Shown here: positions 6,377-14,082 of the stretch, piece after piece
Layout of the letters: the number at the start of each line of letters is the position of its first letter
Numbering within the stretch: position 1 is the first letter of the stretch
Origin: an uncultured Sutterella sp.
GTDB lineage: Bacteria > Pseudomonadota > Gammaproteobacteria > Burkholderiales > Burkholderiaceae_F
Assembly: GCA_934255515.1 (NCBI GenBank)
Contig: CAKQON010000043.1
Span: forward strand, 1-14,171
Direction: 5' to 3'
Length of the DNA: 14,171 nt
Translations under genes and position numbers: made by a program
Notes under the pieces: generated by a model
Told to the model about the DNA's origin: nothing
Database searches by the model: none
What the model saw: only the letters and a program-made list of their open reading frames with translations

Positions 6377-9300
6377 TCAGAATTCGAATCGATAAAGGAG
6401 ATCAAGCGCCTGCTCCACCCCGGAAACGGCTTCGAGGTAGAGCCTCGGCATCAGCCGGTAGCGAAGCGTGAGGGTCGCGAGGGAATCAAAGATCCCGACG
6501 CCGTACTTCACCTGAAGGCCCGGGAGCACGTAAGCCGACACCACCACCTGCTGCAAGTCGCCCGTACCCGTCGTATCGACGCCGAGCCCTCTCAGACCGA
6601 CGGCGTCCCCGACTTCGGAGAGAATGCCGCTTCCCTGCGAGGTGCCGACGCCGATCAGCATGCTCGTCATCATGGAGGCGCTGCTTCCTTCCTCGGACCC
6701 CAGGCCTTCGCCGCGAATAAGGTAGGAGAGCGTCTCCTGCTCGGAAAGCTGCGGCGTGGAGAAGAGCGTCACCTGCGGCGACTCGGCGGTGCCCGTCACA
6801 CGGATGCCGGCCGTCACGCCGTCCGCTGTGTTTTCAGGATTCCTGATGGCTTCAAGACGCAGCGAGGGATTGGTCATGGGACCCGAGAAAAGAATCTGCC
6901 CGCTCTGAATCACCAGATCCTGCCCGTAGGCGCGGAAGCGCCCCATCGGCACGTTGATCTGGCCAAGAAGTCCCATTCTGCCCCCCGCCATGACGAACCG
7001 AACCTCGCCCGAGAGCCCCGCACGGAGTCCATAGGCTGCAATCCGCACCTCGGGCCCGAGCACCACCGTCACGTCGCCCGAAATCGGCATGCCGTCCGTG
7101 CGCACGGTTCTCGGCTGAAGATTGCTGTCAAGAAGCACCTGATCCTCAGAGACGGCAATTGCCGTCGAGGGAAGCGTCTTCACCTCAATCATCGATTTGG
7201 GGATTTCTATGCGCCCCTTGAGAGAGGCTGAGGCATTCGTCGCCTCGGCCGTTACGTCGCCCTTGACGTCCACCTGAATCATGGGCGGGAGGGAAAGATG
7301 GAGCCCTTCGGTGCGCACTCTTGCATCCGCCTTCCAGCGTTCAAGGCTCTCCCAGGAAGCGTTTCCGGAAAGGATCACGCTTTCTGTCTTCGTCCGGATT
7401 TCCCCGGAGAGCGTCGACGTACGGCCGTTGAATTCAATTTCAACGTTTGAGGGCTCCATTTCAATGGGAATGAAGTCGGCGTCGACCACGACATTTTCTG
7501 CGCCCGCGCGCCCGTAAAGCTCCGGCCGGGAAAGCGTGCCCGCAGCCCGGAGCCGGGCATTGACGGCGCCTTCGGCGCGCTCGCCTCTTGAGAGGAAGGG
7601 CTGAATGAAGGAAGGCGTGATGCCGTCCACGGCAATCCGGCCATCGAGCCGGCGTTCCTTCTCCGGATCAATCACCGCGAGTTCGCCGAAGCTCGAGCCG
7701 TTCCCCTCGGGCTTCACCTCCCAGGCGAGCGCAACGCGCTTCCCTGTGATGAGCGCATGCGCGCGGAGCTTCTCAAGCGTCACCGGGAATCTCACGCCCT
7801 GCCAGCGCGTGGAGTAGCTCAGCCCGTCGCCGTTAAGGGTCACCTGTCCGGAAGGCATCGGATTTTTGGCGAGATCCCAGCGGAAATCCGCGCTCCCGGT
7901 GAGGCTCCCGGCGATGCGGTCGCTCTTCTTTCTCAGATAGGGTTTGAGGACCTCCACATTGAGGCTCTTCAAAGCGAGGTGCGCTTCGCCCGCTCGTCCG
8001 AGAACCATGGGCTTCGGGAGGCACACCTCGGCATCCTCATGCATCCAGCAGTGGGTTCCCACGGCGAGCTGCGCCGTCTTCGGATCCCAGCTCAGGGGCG
8101 CGGCATTCCTGCTCGACAAGGTGCCCGCCGGCGTCTCCACGCGGGCCTCAGTCAGAGACCCCGTCCAGGAGAGCGTGTCGCGCGAGAATTTCCCTGTAGC
8201 CCGGATCGACCCCGATACGGGGTCGCCGGAAAGAGCTAGCGCGATGACGTGGCTCCCCTCGGTACCCTTGAGCGACGCTTCAGCCGAATCCAGAGCGACG
8301 CCGGAAGCGGCAAGGTCCGTGAGCTTCAGGCTAGCGCTCCCCTGAATTTCCCCGCCGGCAAGGGAATTGAAGATGAAGGCCATCTTCTCTTCGAGAGAAG
8401 CATTGGCAGCAGGGGGCGGAGGAAGATTCGCGGGCGGCGCCGGAGGCGGGAGCGGCTCTCCATCCTTCGCCCCGCCCTTCTGCGGCGCCGCGCCTTTAAA
8501 GGGCGAATTTCTCATATCCACAAAGAGATTGAGGCCGCCCAGCGAAAAGAGATTCTCCCAGCTGAGCCCGCTCGCGCGGACATTCGCCTGAGCGATCGGA
8601 TGCGCGAGGCTGCCGGCAAGCTTCACGGTTCCGTGGGCGCGGCCGCTCAGCCCCGGAATCGTATTGAGGAGCCCCGGCGCATCAATGCTGAGATCAAGCG
8701 TGATCCCCCGCATGTGCTCGACCTCGCCCGCAAAGCGGAGCGTGTTTCTGCCGAGGAGGAAGTCGAAGTCGGAGACCTTCCACGAGAGTTCGCTCGTTCC
8801 GGAAATTTCCGTCGCGAGCCGCACCGGCGCCTTCTGAATGGCGCCGTCGAGCTTCAGTTTCGCCGAATCCACGCGGTAGGTGCCGTCTGTGCGCAGAAGC
8901 CCTTCGCCAGAGAAATCGGCGCCGAGCCTAAGCGGAAGCTTTTTGATCCAGGGTTCGAAATCAACGCCCCGGACCTTCAAAGCCGTCTTCCACGCGAGAT
9001 CTTTTTTCCAGTCCGCTTCGCCGCTGAGATTAAGTTCGCCAAGCGGCGTCGCGAGATCGAACTTCGAAAGCCGGATCCCGGAGAGGTCGCCCGAGGCATC
9101 CGCATCCAGAGTTCCCTCAAAGCGGGTCTCTCGCCCTAGGAGCGCGTCCGGCGCCTCAATGACGGGATTTCCCTTGAGCACAAGCTCCCATGCGGAAGGT
9201 CGACCGGCGGCCTCAAGCGCGAGGTTCCTCACGATGTAGCGGCTTTTGGCGAACGTCCCGGCGATGCCTGGACGCGACGAAGATTCCTCGCTGAGCGGAG

Positions 9301-10711
9301 TCTTTTCCGATGCGGCGGGAGGCGTTCCGGAGCCTTGAGGAGCAGCATCGCTGCCCGCTGTCTCTCTCTTCTCGCTCGAGGCCGCGAGAATTTCGGGCGA
9401 CCTGACTTCATCCGAGGTGAGCGAAAGACGGAAGGGAAGATCGGCCTCGCCAGGATTCGCCGCAGCCTTCAGCGTCATGGCGGCGGGCCCCTTCGTCATC
9501 GCTTCGAGATGAAGCTCCCCGGCAATTTTGCCCGAAAGCGTCGTTTTGAGCTCAGCCTTGGGGGAATCAAACCTGAGGGCGGCGAGCGTTCCCCAGGGCG
9601 CAGCATCCGCACGGACCTCGAGAGAGAGATTGACGGGCCAGGCGCCCTCAAGATCCGCGCTTCCCGCAAGCGCGAGATCCGCAGCCGAGGATTCCAGCTG
9701 GAAGCGCTCAATCTCAACATGCGACGCCTTCATGGAAGCCTTCGCGTCAATCGTTCGGATCTTGAGGGGGGATAAGCCGGGGAGTCCCTCCGTCCCGGGA
9801 ATGCCCTCGAGGCGAATGCCGCTCGCCGTAAGAGAGCGCAGCTCCGCATCAAAGGGGAGCTTTACGACCGGAAGCGTTTTGATGAAGGGGTCGGCAAAAA
9901 TTCCCTTCACGCGCTCGAGATAGGTTTGATGAGACGGCTCCTGAGGGACTGAGGCCGGTGCAGCGGCCGACACCGATGCCGGAGACGACGCTTCCTCTGC
10001 GGGCTGAGCCTCTTCCGAAGCGCCCGGAGGCGAAGAGAGATTTGAGAGATCGGCATGCCCTTCGGAGAGCGCCGCTTCTTCAATGACGACGCCCTCGCGG
10101 CTCATGCGTGCGGCCGCATCAAATTGAGCGGCCCCGGCGGGAATCCTGCCGAGCCCCGAGGAAATGCCGGCAAGAGAGAATTTTGAGAGCTTGAGAATTC
10201 CGTCGTGAAGATCAAGCCCTGCATCGAGCGACTTCAGCTCAATCGTCTCGCCGTTGATCACTGCTTTTGCGTCTCTTGCCGCAATGCCCTCGAGCGTTAT
10301 GCCGATCGGAAGCTTCAGGTCCGGCAGCTCGAAGGGCGCGGAATCTTCAGGAACCGCTTCCTGCTGAGGGAGCTTCGCGGTCTCGACGAGAGCCTCCGGC
10401 CTATCGATCTCAAGGCGTCCGAACTTCAGCTCCTTATCGAAAAGACGGTACCAGTCGAGCTCAATCACGAGCTTTTCGGCCTTCACGTCCACGCCGGGAG
10501 AAGTCCATCCAATCCCGGTGAGCGTCAGATGCCGCCAGTCGCCGTCGGACTTCTCAATTGAAAGTCCCGGCACCCAGCGGTCAAGCGCCTTCGTCGTGAG
10601 CGAAAGACCCGTCGCCGTCGTTGCGAGGAAAATGAGCGCGCCTGCAAGAAGAAGGATGAGCACGAGGAGAATCCCCGCGAGGCGCAGAAAGATACGGACG
10701 GATCTGGCCAT
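6377..10711 (-). CDS. tamB: TamB, translocation and assembly module inner-membrane subunit
   Basis: This is a 1444-residue AsmA/TamB-type protein. An uncleaved N-terminal anchor (IFLRLAGILLVLILLLAGAL, about residues 7-26) is followed by a very long repetitive beta-strand region spanning the periplasm. The conserved C-terminal DUF490 domain occupies roughly the last 350 residues and ends in LDLLYRFEF, the terminal phenylalanine typical of TamB. TamB partners TamA in outer-membrane protein assembly, and such bridge-like proteins are also tied to phospholipid transport to the outer membrane. The start at 10711 is preferred because GGAG, 7 nt upstream, lies inside the last codons of tamA; an in-frame ATG at 10783 lies within tamA. 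Three low-complexity Ala/Ser/Pro/Glu linkers (about 226-264, 444-482, 740-773) help explain why it is longer than E. coli TamB (1259). Confidence 0.94.
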   Translation of the reverse strand: MARSVRIFLRLAGILLVLILLLAGALIFLATTATGLSLTTKALDRWVPGLSIEKSDGDWRHLTLTGIGWTSPGVDVKAEKLVIELDWYRLFDKELKFGRLEIDRPEALVETAKLPQQEAVPEDSAPFELPDLKLPIGITLEGIAARDAKAVINGETIELKSLDAGLDLHDGILKLSKFSLAGISSGLGRIPAGAAQFDAAARMSREGVVIEEAALSEGHADLSNLSSPPGASEEAQPAEEASSPASVSAAAPASVPQEPSHQTYLERVKGIFADPFIKTLPVVKLPFDAELRSLTASGIRLEGIPGTEGLPGLSPLKIRTIDAKASMKASHVEIERFQLESSAADLALAGSADLEGAWPVNLSLEVRADAAPWGTLAALRFDSPKAELKTTLSGKIAGELHLEAMTKGPAAMTLKAAANPGEADLPFRLSLTSDEVRSPEILAASSEKRETAGSDAAPQGSGTPPAASEKTPLSEESSSRPGIAGTFAKSRYIVRNLALEAAGRPSAWELVLKGNPVIEAPDALLGRETRFEGTLDADASGDLSGIRLSKFDLATPLGELNLSGEADWKKDLAWKTALKVRGVDFEPWIKKLPLRLGADFSGEGLLRTDGTYRVDSAKLKLDGAIQKAPVRLATEISGTSELSWKVSDFDFLLGRNTLRFAGEVEHMRGITLDLSIDAPGLLNTIPGLSGRAHGTVKLAGSLAHPIAQANVRASGLSWENLFSLGGLNLFVDMRNSPFKGAAPQKGGAKDGEPLPPPAPPANLPPPPAANASLEEKMAFIFNSLAGGEIQGSASLKLTDLAASGVALDSAEASLKGTEGSHVIALALSGDPVSGSIRATGKFSRDTLSWTGSLTEARVETPAGTLSSRNAAPLSWDPKTAQLAVGTHCWMHEDAEVCLPKPMVLGRAGEAHLALKSLNVEVLKPYLRKKSDRIAGSLTGSADFRWDLAKNPMPSGQVTLNGDGLSYSTRWQGVRFPVTLEKLRAHALITGKRVALAWEVKPEGNGSSFGELAVIDPEKERRLDGRIAVDGITPSFIQPFLSRGERAEGAVNARLRAAGTLSRPELYGRAGAENVVVDADFIPIEMEPSNVEIEFNGRTSTLSGEIRTKTESVILSGNASWESLERWKADARVRTEGLHLSLPPMIQVDVKGDVTAEATNASASLKGRIEIPKSMIEVKTLPSTAIAVSEDQVLLDSNLQPRTVRTDGMPISGDVTVVLGPEVRIAAYGLRAGLSGEVRFVMAGGRMGLLGQINVPMGRFRAYGQDLVIQSGQILFSGPMTNPSLRLEAIRNPENTADGVTAGIRVTGTAESPQVTLFSTPQLSEQETLSYLIRGEGLGSEEGSSASMMTSMLIGVGTSQGSGILSEVGDAVGLRGLGVDTTGTGDLQQVVVSAYVLPGLQVKYGVGIFDSLATLTLRYRLMPRLYLEAVSGVEQALDLLYRFEF

Positions 10712-10712
10712 C

Positions 10713-12455
10713 TTAAAGCTCCGGGCCGAGGCCGATATAGAAAGCAAACCCCTTGTGATCCGGGTCTCCGATCGGGCGGGCAATGTCGAGCTTCACCGGT
10801 CCCACGGGCGACTGCCAGCGGATGCCGAGACCCGCGCCAACCTTGAAGGACGTGGAAGTGAATTTATCCACCGCTTCGCCGGCATCCACAAATGCCGCAC
10901 CCCACCAGGCGCCGTGGAAATTCCACTGGTATTCGAGGCTCGAGGTGAAAAGGCGCTTTGCTCCCCGGAGGTCGCCCGACTCGTCCTTGGGCGAGATCGA
11001 CTTGTAGTCGTAGCCGCGAACGCTTCTGTCGCCGCCCGCAAAGAAGCGCAGATCCGGCGGCACGTCGTCGAAGTCGTCCGTCTGAATCCAGCCGAAGGCG
11101 TAGCGCCCGATGAAGCGATGCCGCATGGCGAGCGTGCGGATCATTGCTCCCTGCGCATTAAAGGCCCAGAAGTCGATGTCAGACCCCCAGAATATGCGCG
11201 ACAGGTCGAAGGAATAGCGCTGCGAATCCCCCCACGTCGGCATGGCGCCGCCGCGCGAGCGCGTTCGGCTGAAGGAAACGCCCGGATAGAAGAGCATGGT
11301 CTTCGTCGAGCTCATGCCCTGCGTGAAGTTGTCGAGCATCCAGCGCATGTTGAAGGCTCGCTGCCAGCCGTTTTCAAAATTCCAATAGCGCGATCCGACA
11401 AGCGTCGTCTGGGTCGACTTGGTGTCGTTCAGGTCCGTATGCTTGAGGCCGCCCTGCACGAGGTAGTACTCCTCGAACGGGTTCTCGCGCCGGGGCATCT
11501 TGTAGCTGAAGTCGAATTCCTGCTCGCTGGCGGAAACCGCGCTCGAGAGCGCCAGACTGTGTCCCTTCGAATTCACCCAGGGCTTGGTCCATTCGCCCGT
11601 GAAGCGAGGTCCGACGTCGGTCGAATAGCCGACGCCCACTTCGACGATATTGCCCTTGCGGGGCGTGAGCGAGCCTTCCAAGGGAAGCTCCTTATCGGGC
11701 GTTGCATTTCTGAAGTCGGGCGCCACAACGGCGTAATTGAACCAGCCGGTATCGGCAAGGCGTTCGTTGAGGTTGGCGAGGCCCTCCGAGGTATAGGCAT
11801 CGCCTTTCTCAAAAGGAATGAGGTTCTGCAGAATCTCGTCGTCGATCTGCGAGCCGGAGAAATGCACCTCGCCGAACTTCCAGCGCGGACCGGAACTGAA
11901 GGTGAGCCGCCACCAGGCCTGATGAAGGTCCGGCGCCACGGCAAGTTCATTGCGCGTGAAGCGCCCCTGAAAGTAGCCCTTCCGCGTGGCAAGGCTCTGC
12001 ACTTCCTTCTTGAAGCTCTCGTATTCGCCGTGGTTGAGCACGGCTCCTTTTTTAGGGAGCTTTCCCCGGATAAGCTCGAACGCGCGGTCGTTCGCCGCAT
12101 CGCCCTCAAGGAGGAGCTCGGCGCCTTCAATCCTCACGGGCTCGCCCGGATCAACCGTCAGCCGGAGAATGCGCGGGTCCTTCGATCCTTCCTTCGGTAT
12201 CGGATCCCACTTGAAGGTGAGTTTCGGGGCATAGTAGCCGAGCGCCCTCAGGCCGTCCCTCACGCCGGTTCTCACCCGGGCCCGGTAGCGGCCTTCCACG
12301 GTAATGCCGGCAAGCCCGAGCGACTCGAGCTGCGCCCGGACATTCTCCTCAAGCTCGCCCTCAAGCCCCGAAAGCCGGTAGCTGAAGTCCTCCGCCCCGG
12401 CTGAAAGCGCAAGGGACAGCAGAACCGTCAAAGCTAGTGAACGAAGGCGAATCAC
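10713..12455 (-). CDS. tamA: TamA, Omp85-family outer-membrane subunit of the TAM
   Basis: This is a 580-residue Omp85 protein. A Sec signal peptide (SLALTVLLSLALSAGA, cleaved near residue 21) precedes three POTRA domains (about 22-260) and a 16-stranded barrel. Within the barrel, FFAGGDRSVRGY (about 471-482) carries the Omp85 loop-6 RGY motif. The protein ends in FYIGLGPEL, the typical TamA tail. The length equals that of E. coli TamA (577). The start GTG at 12455 is chosen because GAGGGA lies 7 nt upstream. The frame continues to a TTG at 12473 that has no binding site. One base separates its stop from tamB, so the pair is one operon with coupled translation. The products form the TAM complex that inserts certain outer-membrane proteins. 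Confidence 0.95.
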   Translation of the reverse strand: MIRLRSLALTVLLSLALSAGAEDFSYRLSGLEGELEENVRAQLESLGLAGITVEGRYRARVRTGVRDGLRALGYYAPKLTFKWDPIPKEGSKDPRILRLTVDPGEPVRIEGAELLLEGDAANDRAFELIRGKLPKKGAVLNHGEYESFKKEVQSLATRKGYFQGRFTRNELAVAPDLHQAWWRLTFSSGPRWKFGEVHFSGSQIDDEILQNLIPFEKGDAYTSEGLANLNERLADTGWFNYAVVAPDFRNATPDKELPLEGSLTPRKGNIVEVGVGYSTDVGPRFTGEWTKPWVNSKGHSLALSSAVSASEQEFDFSYKMPRRENPFEEYYLVQGGLKHTDLNDTKSTQTTLVGSRYWNFENGWQRAFNMRWMLDNFTQGMSSTKTMLFYPGVSFSRTRSRGGAMPTWGDSQRYSFDLSRIFWGSDIDFWAFNAQGAMIRTLAMRHRFIGRYAFGWIQTDDFDDVPPDLRFFAGGDRSVRGYDYKSISPKDESGDLRGAKRLFTSSLEYQWNFHGAWWGAAFVDAGEAVDKFTSTSFKVGAGLGIRWQSPVGPVKLDIARPIGDPDHKGFAFYIGLGPEL

Positions 12456-12500
12456 GGCAGGATCCCTCGGCAATATCGGGAGAAGAGAAGGATTCCGCTT

Positions 12501-12506
12501 ATTGTA
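12501..12506 (-). promoter_or_regulatory. Candidate -10 box for tamAB
   Basis: The minus strand reads TACAAT about 45 bases before the tamA GTG, in the 101-bp gap after the upstream terminator. No good -35 hexamer lies 16-18 bases further upstream, so this rests on the -10 match and position alone. Confidence 0.35.
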
Positions 12507-12556
12507 GCGGGCCGTGTTCCGCAGCTTCCCGGCGTGCCGCCCGCAGAGTCTTTTCC

Positions 12557-12590
12557 AAAAGCAAAAAGCGCCGGAAATTTCAACCGACGC
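12557..12590 (-). terminator. Rho-independent terminator of the RHH/Ala-rich gene
   Basis: On the minus strand GCGTCGG and CCGGCGC pair (one U-G), loop TTGAAATTT, followed by TTTTTGCTTTT. It lies about 60 bases after the stop at 12651 and isolates this gene from tamAB. Confidence 0.85.
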
Positions 12591-12650
12591 ATTTCACTTC
12601 TGCCGGTCCGCTCGCGCGGAGGGAGCGCGGCCGAACGATCAGATGGCCGC

Positions 12651-13043
12651 TCAGGCCTTCACGGGAGCCTGGGGAGCCGCTTTCCTTGCCGGAGCAAGTG
12701 CGGCCGCAGGCGCCTTGGCCTCAGGCTTTTCCTCGGCTGATGCAGGTTTGGCGGGAGCCTTGGCGGCGGGTTTGAATGCAGGCTTCTCAGCTGCCTTGGC
12801 GGCAGGATTTTCTGCGGGCTTGGCGGCAACCTTCGGCTGCGCCTTGCGGGCCGCGGGCTTCTTCGCGGGAGCCTCCTTAGCCGGCTCGGAAGCCTTGACA
12901 GTCGCCAGTTGCTTCACGGCTTCGGAGATCACGCGCTGCACGGTTTCCTAGGGCGAAAGTCCCGTCTGCGCGAGCGCATCCGTAAGCGCCTTCAGCGCAG
13001 CTTTGCTGAGCTTGATTTTGGTTTTGATCTTCAGAACGGGCAT
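12651..13043 (-). pseudogene. Ribbon-helix-helix protein with Ala/Pro/Lys-rich tail, interrupted by in-frame TAG
   Basis: From the ATG at 13043, preceded by AAGGAG 5 nt away, 31 codons read MPVLKIKTKIKLSKAALKAL and on to GLSP. An amber codon follows at 12950-12948, and the same frame continues for 98 residues to a TGA. Read through, the protein would be 130 residues. Residues 4-12 look like the DNA-contacting strand of a RHH (MetJ/Arc) fold, 13-27 like helix A, and 32-46 (ETVQRVISEAVKQLA) like helix B. The tail (about 50-130) is built of KPAAK/APAK-type repeats, as in bacterial histone H1-like proteins, and should bind nucleic acid or be disordered. TAG is one change from CAG or GAG. The gene may be a fresh pseudogene, a readthrough gene, a re-initiation case (GTG at 12941) or a sequencing error. 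The RHH call rests on pattern only. Confidence 0.7.
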
Positions 13044-13060
13044 ACTCTCTCCTTCTTTTC

Positions 13061-13081
13061 TGCCTTTGCGGCGCAAAGGCA
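13061..13081 (-). promoter_or_regulatory. Perfect 21-bp palindrome before the RHH/Ala-rich gene
   Basis: TGCCTTTGCG and CGCAAAGGCA are perfect complements around a single central G. The palindrome ends 6 bases before the AAGGAG ribosome binding site on the minus strand. It could be an operator, possibly for autoregulation by the RHH product, or an RNA hairpin controlling translation. There is no T run, so it is not a terminator. Confidence 0.65.
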
Positions 13082-13311
13082 TTGACTTCTCATTTCTGGC
13101 TTTTTTACTGTATCACCGAACCGAGAACCGTCTCATCCTGGGTGCGGGCTTTTCTCGCCGACATTGCGATAAACTGTTTCCGAACCGACTCTGATGCGGA
13201 AAGGCCGCGAACGCCAGAAGCCACTTCCGTACGGCATCGCGTGCTCATCTGCGTGCATTGCGGACCCATATCAGCGCTTCTCCGGCGCGACTCCAAAGAA
13301 AGCGGGCAATC

Positions 13312-13350
13312 AAAAACCGCCTGAGGGCGGGAACCCGTCAGGCGGTTTTT
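13312..13350. terminator. Symmetrical rho-independent terminator
   Basis: AAAAACCGCCTGA and TCAGGCGGTTTTT (13312-13324, 13338-13350) form a perfect 13-bp stem with A and T runs on both sides, so it can stop transcription either way. On the minus strand it follows the stop of the small RHH gene by 15 bases. No recognised plus-strand gene leads into it. Confidence 0.9.
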
Positions 13351-13365
13351 GAGGAATTCTATGAA

Positions 13366-13668
13366 TCAGCCTTCTACAACGGCGGTGCCACAGGACGCAT
13401 CGCCGAGGGCCTGAGTTTCAAGCTCCCCGGCATCCTCGCCGAGTGTATTTTCATCGTTGGCCGCTCCCGCCTTCCACCAGAAGCAGTCCCCCTGGGCTAC
13501 TGCTTCCTGAATGATTTCGCGGATGACGTGAGAGAGGACAACGTTCTGACTTTTCGCAAGCCCCTCAATGGCGAGCTTGAGTTCAAAAGGCAGTCGACAG
13601 CTTATTACGCCGGTCTTGATGCCCCCTAGCAGTTCTTTGGTACTACCACCTTCCTGAGAAACGTACAT
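13366..13668 (-). CDS. Small ribbon-helix-helix (Arc/MetJ-type) protein with acidic tail
   Basis: This is a 100-residue protein. Residues 20-59 fit the ribbon-helix-helix pattern: strand GVISCRL, helix A PFELKLAIEGLAKSQ, a short turn, and helix B SHVIREIIQEAVAQG. RHH proteins dimerise and place the paired strand in the DNA major groove; many are antitoxins, plasmid-type repressors or phage regulators. The C-terminal 40 residues are acidic and Gly/Ala-rich (NDENTLGEDAGELE) with no recognised fold. AAGGA lies 9 nt before the ATG, and a terminator follows the stop closely, so it is a monocistronic unit. No toxin gene is adjacent. A CRISPR-like repeat lies 35-68 bases upstream of its start. The specific family and target are unknown. 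Confidence 0.72.
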   Translation of the reverse strand: MYVSQEGGSTKELLGGIKTGVISCRLPFELKLAIEGLAKSQNVVLSHVIREIIQEAVAQGDCFWWKAGAANDENTLGEDAGELETQALGDASCGTAVVEG

Positions 13669-13702
13669 CGGGCTGGTTCCTTGAAAGTTGTGCTTTTTTG
13701 TT

Positions 13703-13736
13703 GTTGATCCCCGCAGGGATGCCGGTGGGTTGAAAC
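13703..13736. repeat. Solitary CRISPR-repeat-like element (type I-C-like)
   Basis: Read on the minus strand it starts GTTTCAACCCAC and ends GGGGATCAAC, 34 bases in all, with an internal ATCCC/GGGAT stem. Type I-C repeats are usually 32 nt, begin GTTTCAATCCAC, contain a GC-rich stem and end in GAC. No second copy lies one spacer length away on either side, and no cas gene is in the window, so it is at most a relic or a look-alike. Confidence 0.35.
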
Positions 13737-13916
13737 GAGAGAATGGTCCTTAATAAGTCAGGGCTTCGCCTCGAGTCTAATAGGAAATCAGAGTGCAGAC
13801 CTTCCGCTGAAAAGCGGAGAAAAAATATCCGGAACCGAGCGTTCTGAAATTTCTCACTGCTATCTGCTTTAAGCGACAAAGAGGTAAAAGCTCTCTTCGG
13901 GCTTATCTTTTAAAAA

Positions 13917-13935
13917 TCTTCATTCTTCATTCTTC
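13917..13935 (+). repeat. Short tandem heptamer repeat
   Basis: TCTTCAT occurs twice head to tail, followed by a third partial copy TCTTC. It is noncoding and too short to assign a role, but could vary in copy number by slippage. Confidence 0.5.
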
Positions 13936-14019
13936 TTTATCCATTATCTTAAGGAAGGTCTGAGCAAGTACCATTTTTTATGACAGCAACCGGAAAATCC
14001 GGACCCAATACATAAATTC

Positions 14020-14075
14020 GATTGTTTACAATCTAAAAAGTGGAAATTTATGCTGTTTTTAGAGGAAATTTCCAC
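14020..14075 (+). promoter_or_regulatory. Rightward promoter framed by inverted repeats
   Basis: TTTACA (14025-14030), an 18-bp spacer and TATGCT (14049-14054) form a sigma70-like promoter. GATTGT-TT-ACAATC (14020-14033) lies over the -35 box. A 10-bp inverted repeat, GTGGAAATTT (14040-14049) and AAATTTCCAC (14066-14075), brackets the -10 box and start site. This is the arrangement expected of a repressible promoter for a gene beginning at or beyond the right edge. Confidence 0.5.
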
Positions 14076-14082
14076 AATATAG

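Larger units (their letters stand above)
13044..13365. other. Intergenic region between the two RHH genes (322 bp)
   Basis: It holds the leader palindrome of the left gene (13061-13081) and the terminator of the right gene (13312-13350). Between about 13090 and 13311 no convincing gene is seen. A weak plus-strand TTGACT (13082-13087) has no good -10 partner. Confidence 0.6.

Noticed and set aside
10518..12404. 628-codon open frame on the plus strand opposite tamA
   Set aside because: It is antisense to the unmistakable tamA, with Arg/Glu/His-rich composition typical of mirror frames of GC-rich genes.
13258..13629. 123-codon plus-strand frame opposite the small RHH gene
   Set aside because: It would run through a strong terminator and has no ribosome binding site; the minus-strand gene has a fold pattern, a binding site and a terminator.
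13669..13800. A CRISPR array around the repeat-like element
   Set aside because: Only one repeat copy is present; nothing similar recurs 60-75 bases to either side and no cas gene is in the window.
13802..13817. TCCGCT-gaaa-AGCGGA hairpin as a terminator
   Set aside because: The stem is only 6 bp; on the plus strand it is followed by A residues, and on the minus strand no T run follows it.
13643..13879. 78-codon minus-strand frame
   Set aside because: It overlaps the start of the RHH gene and the repeat-like element, and the product lacks any recognisable pattern.
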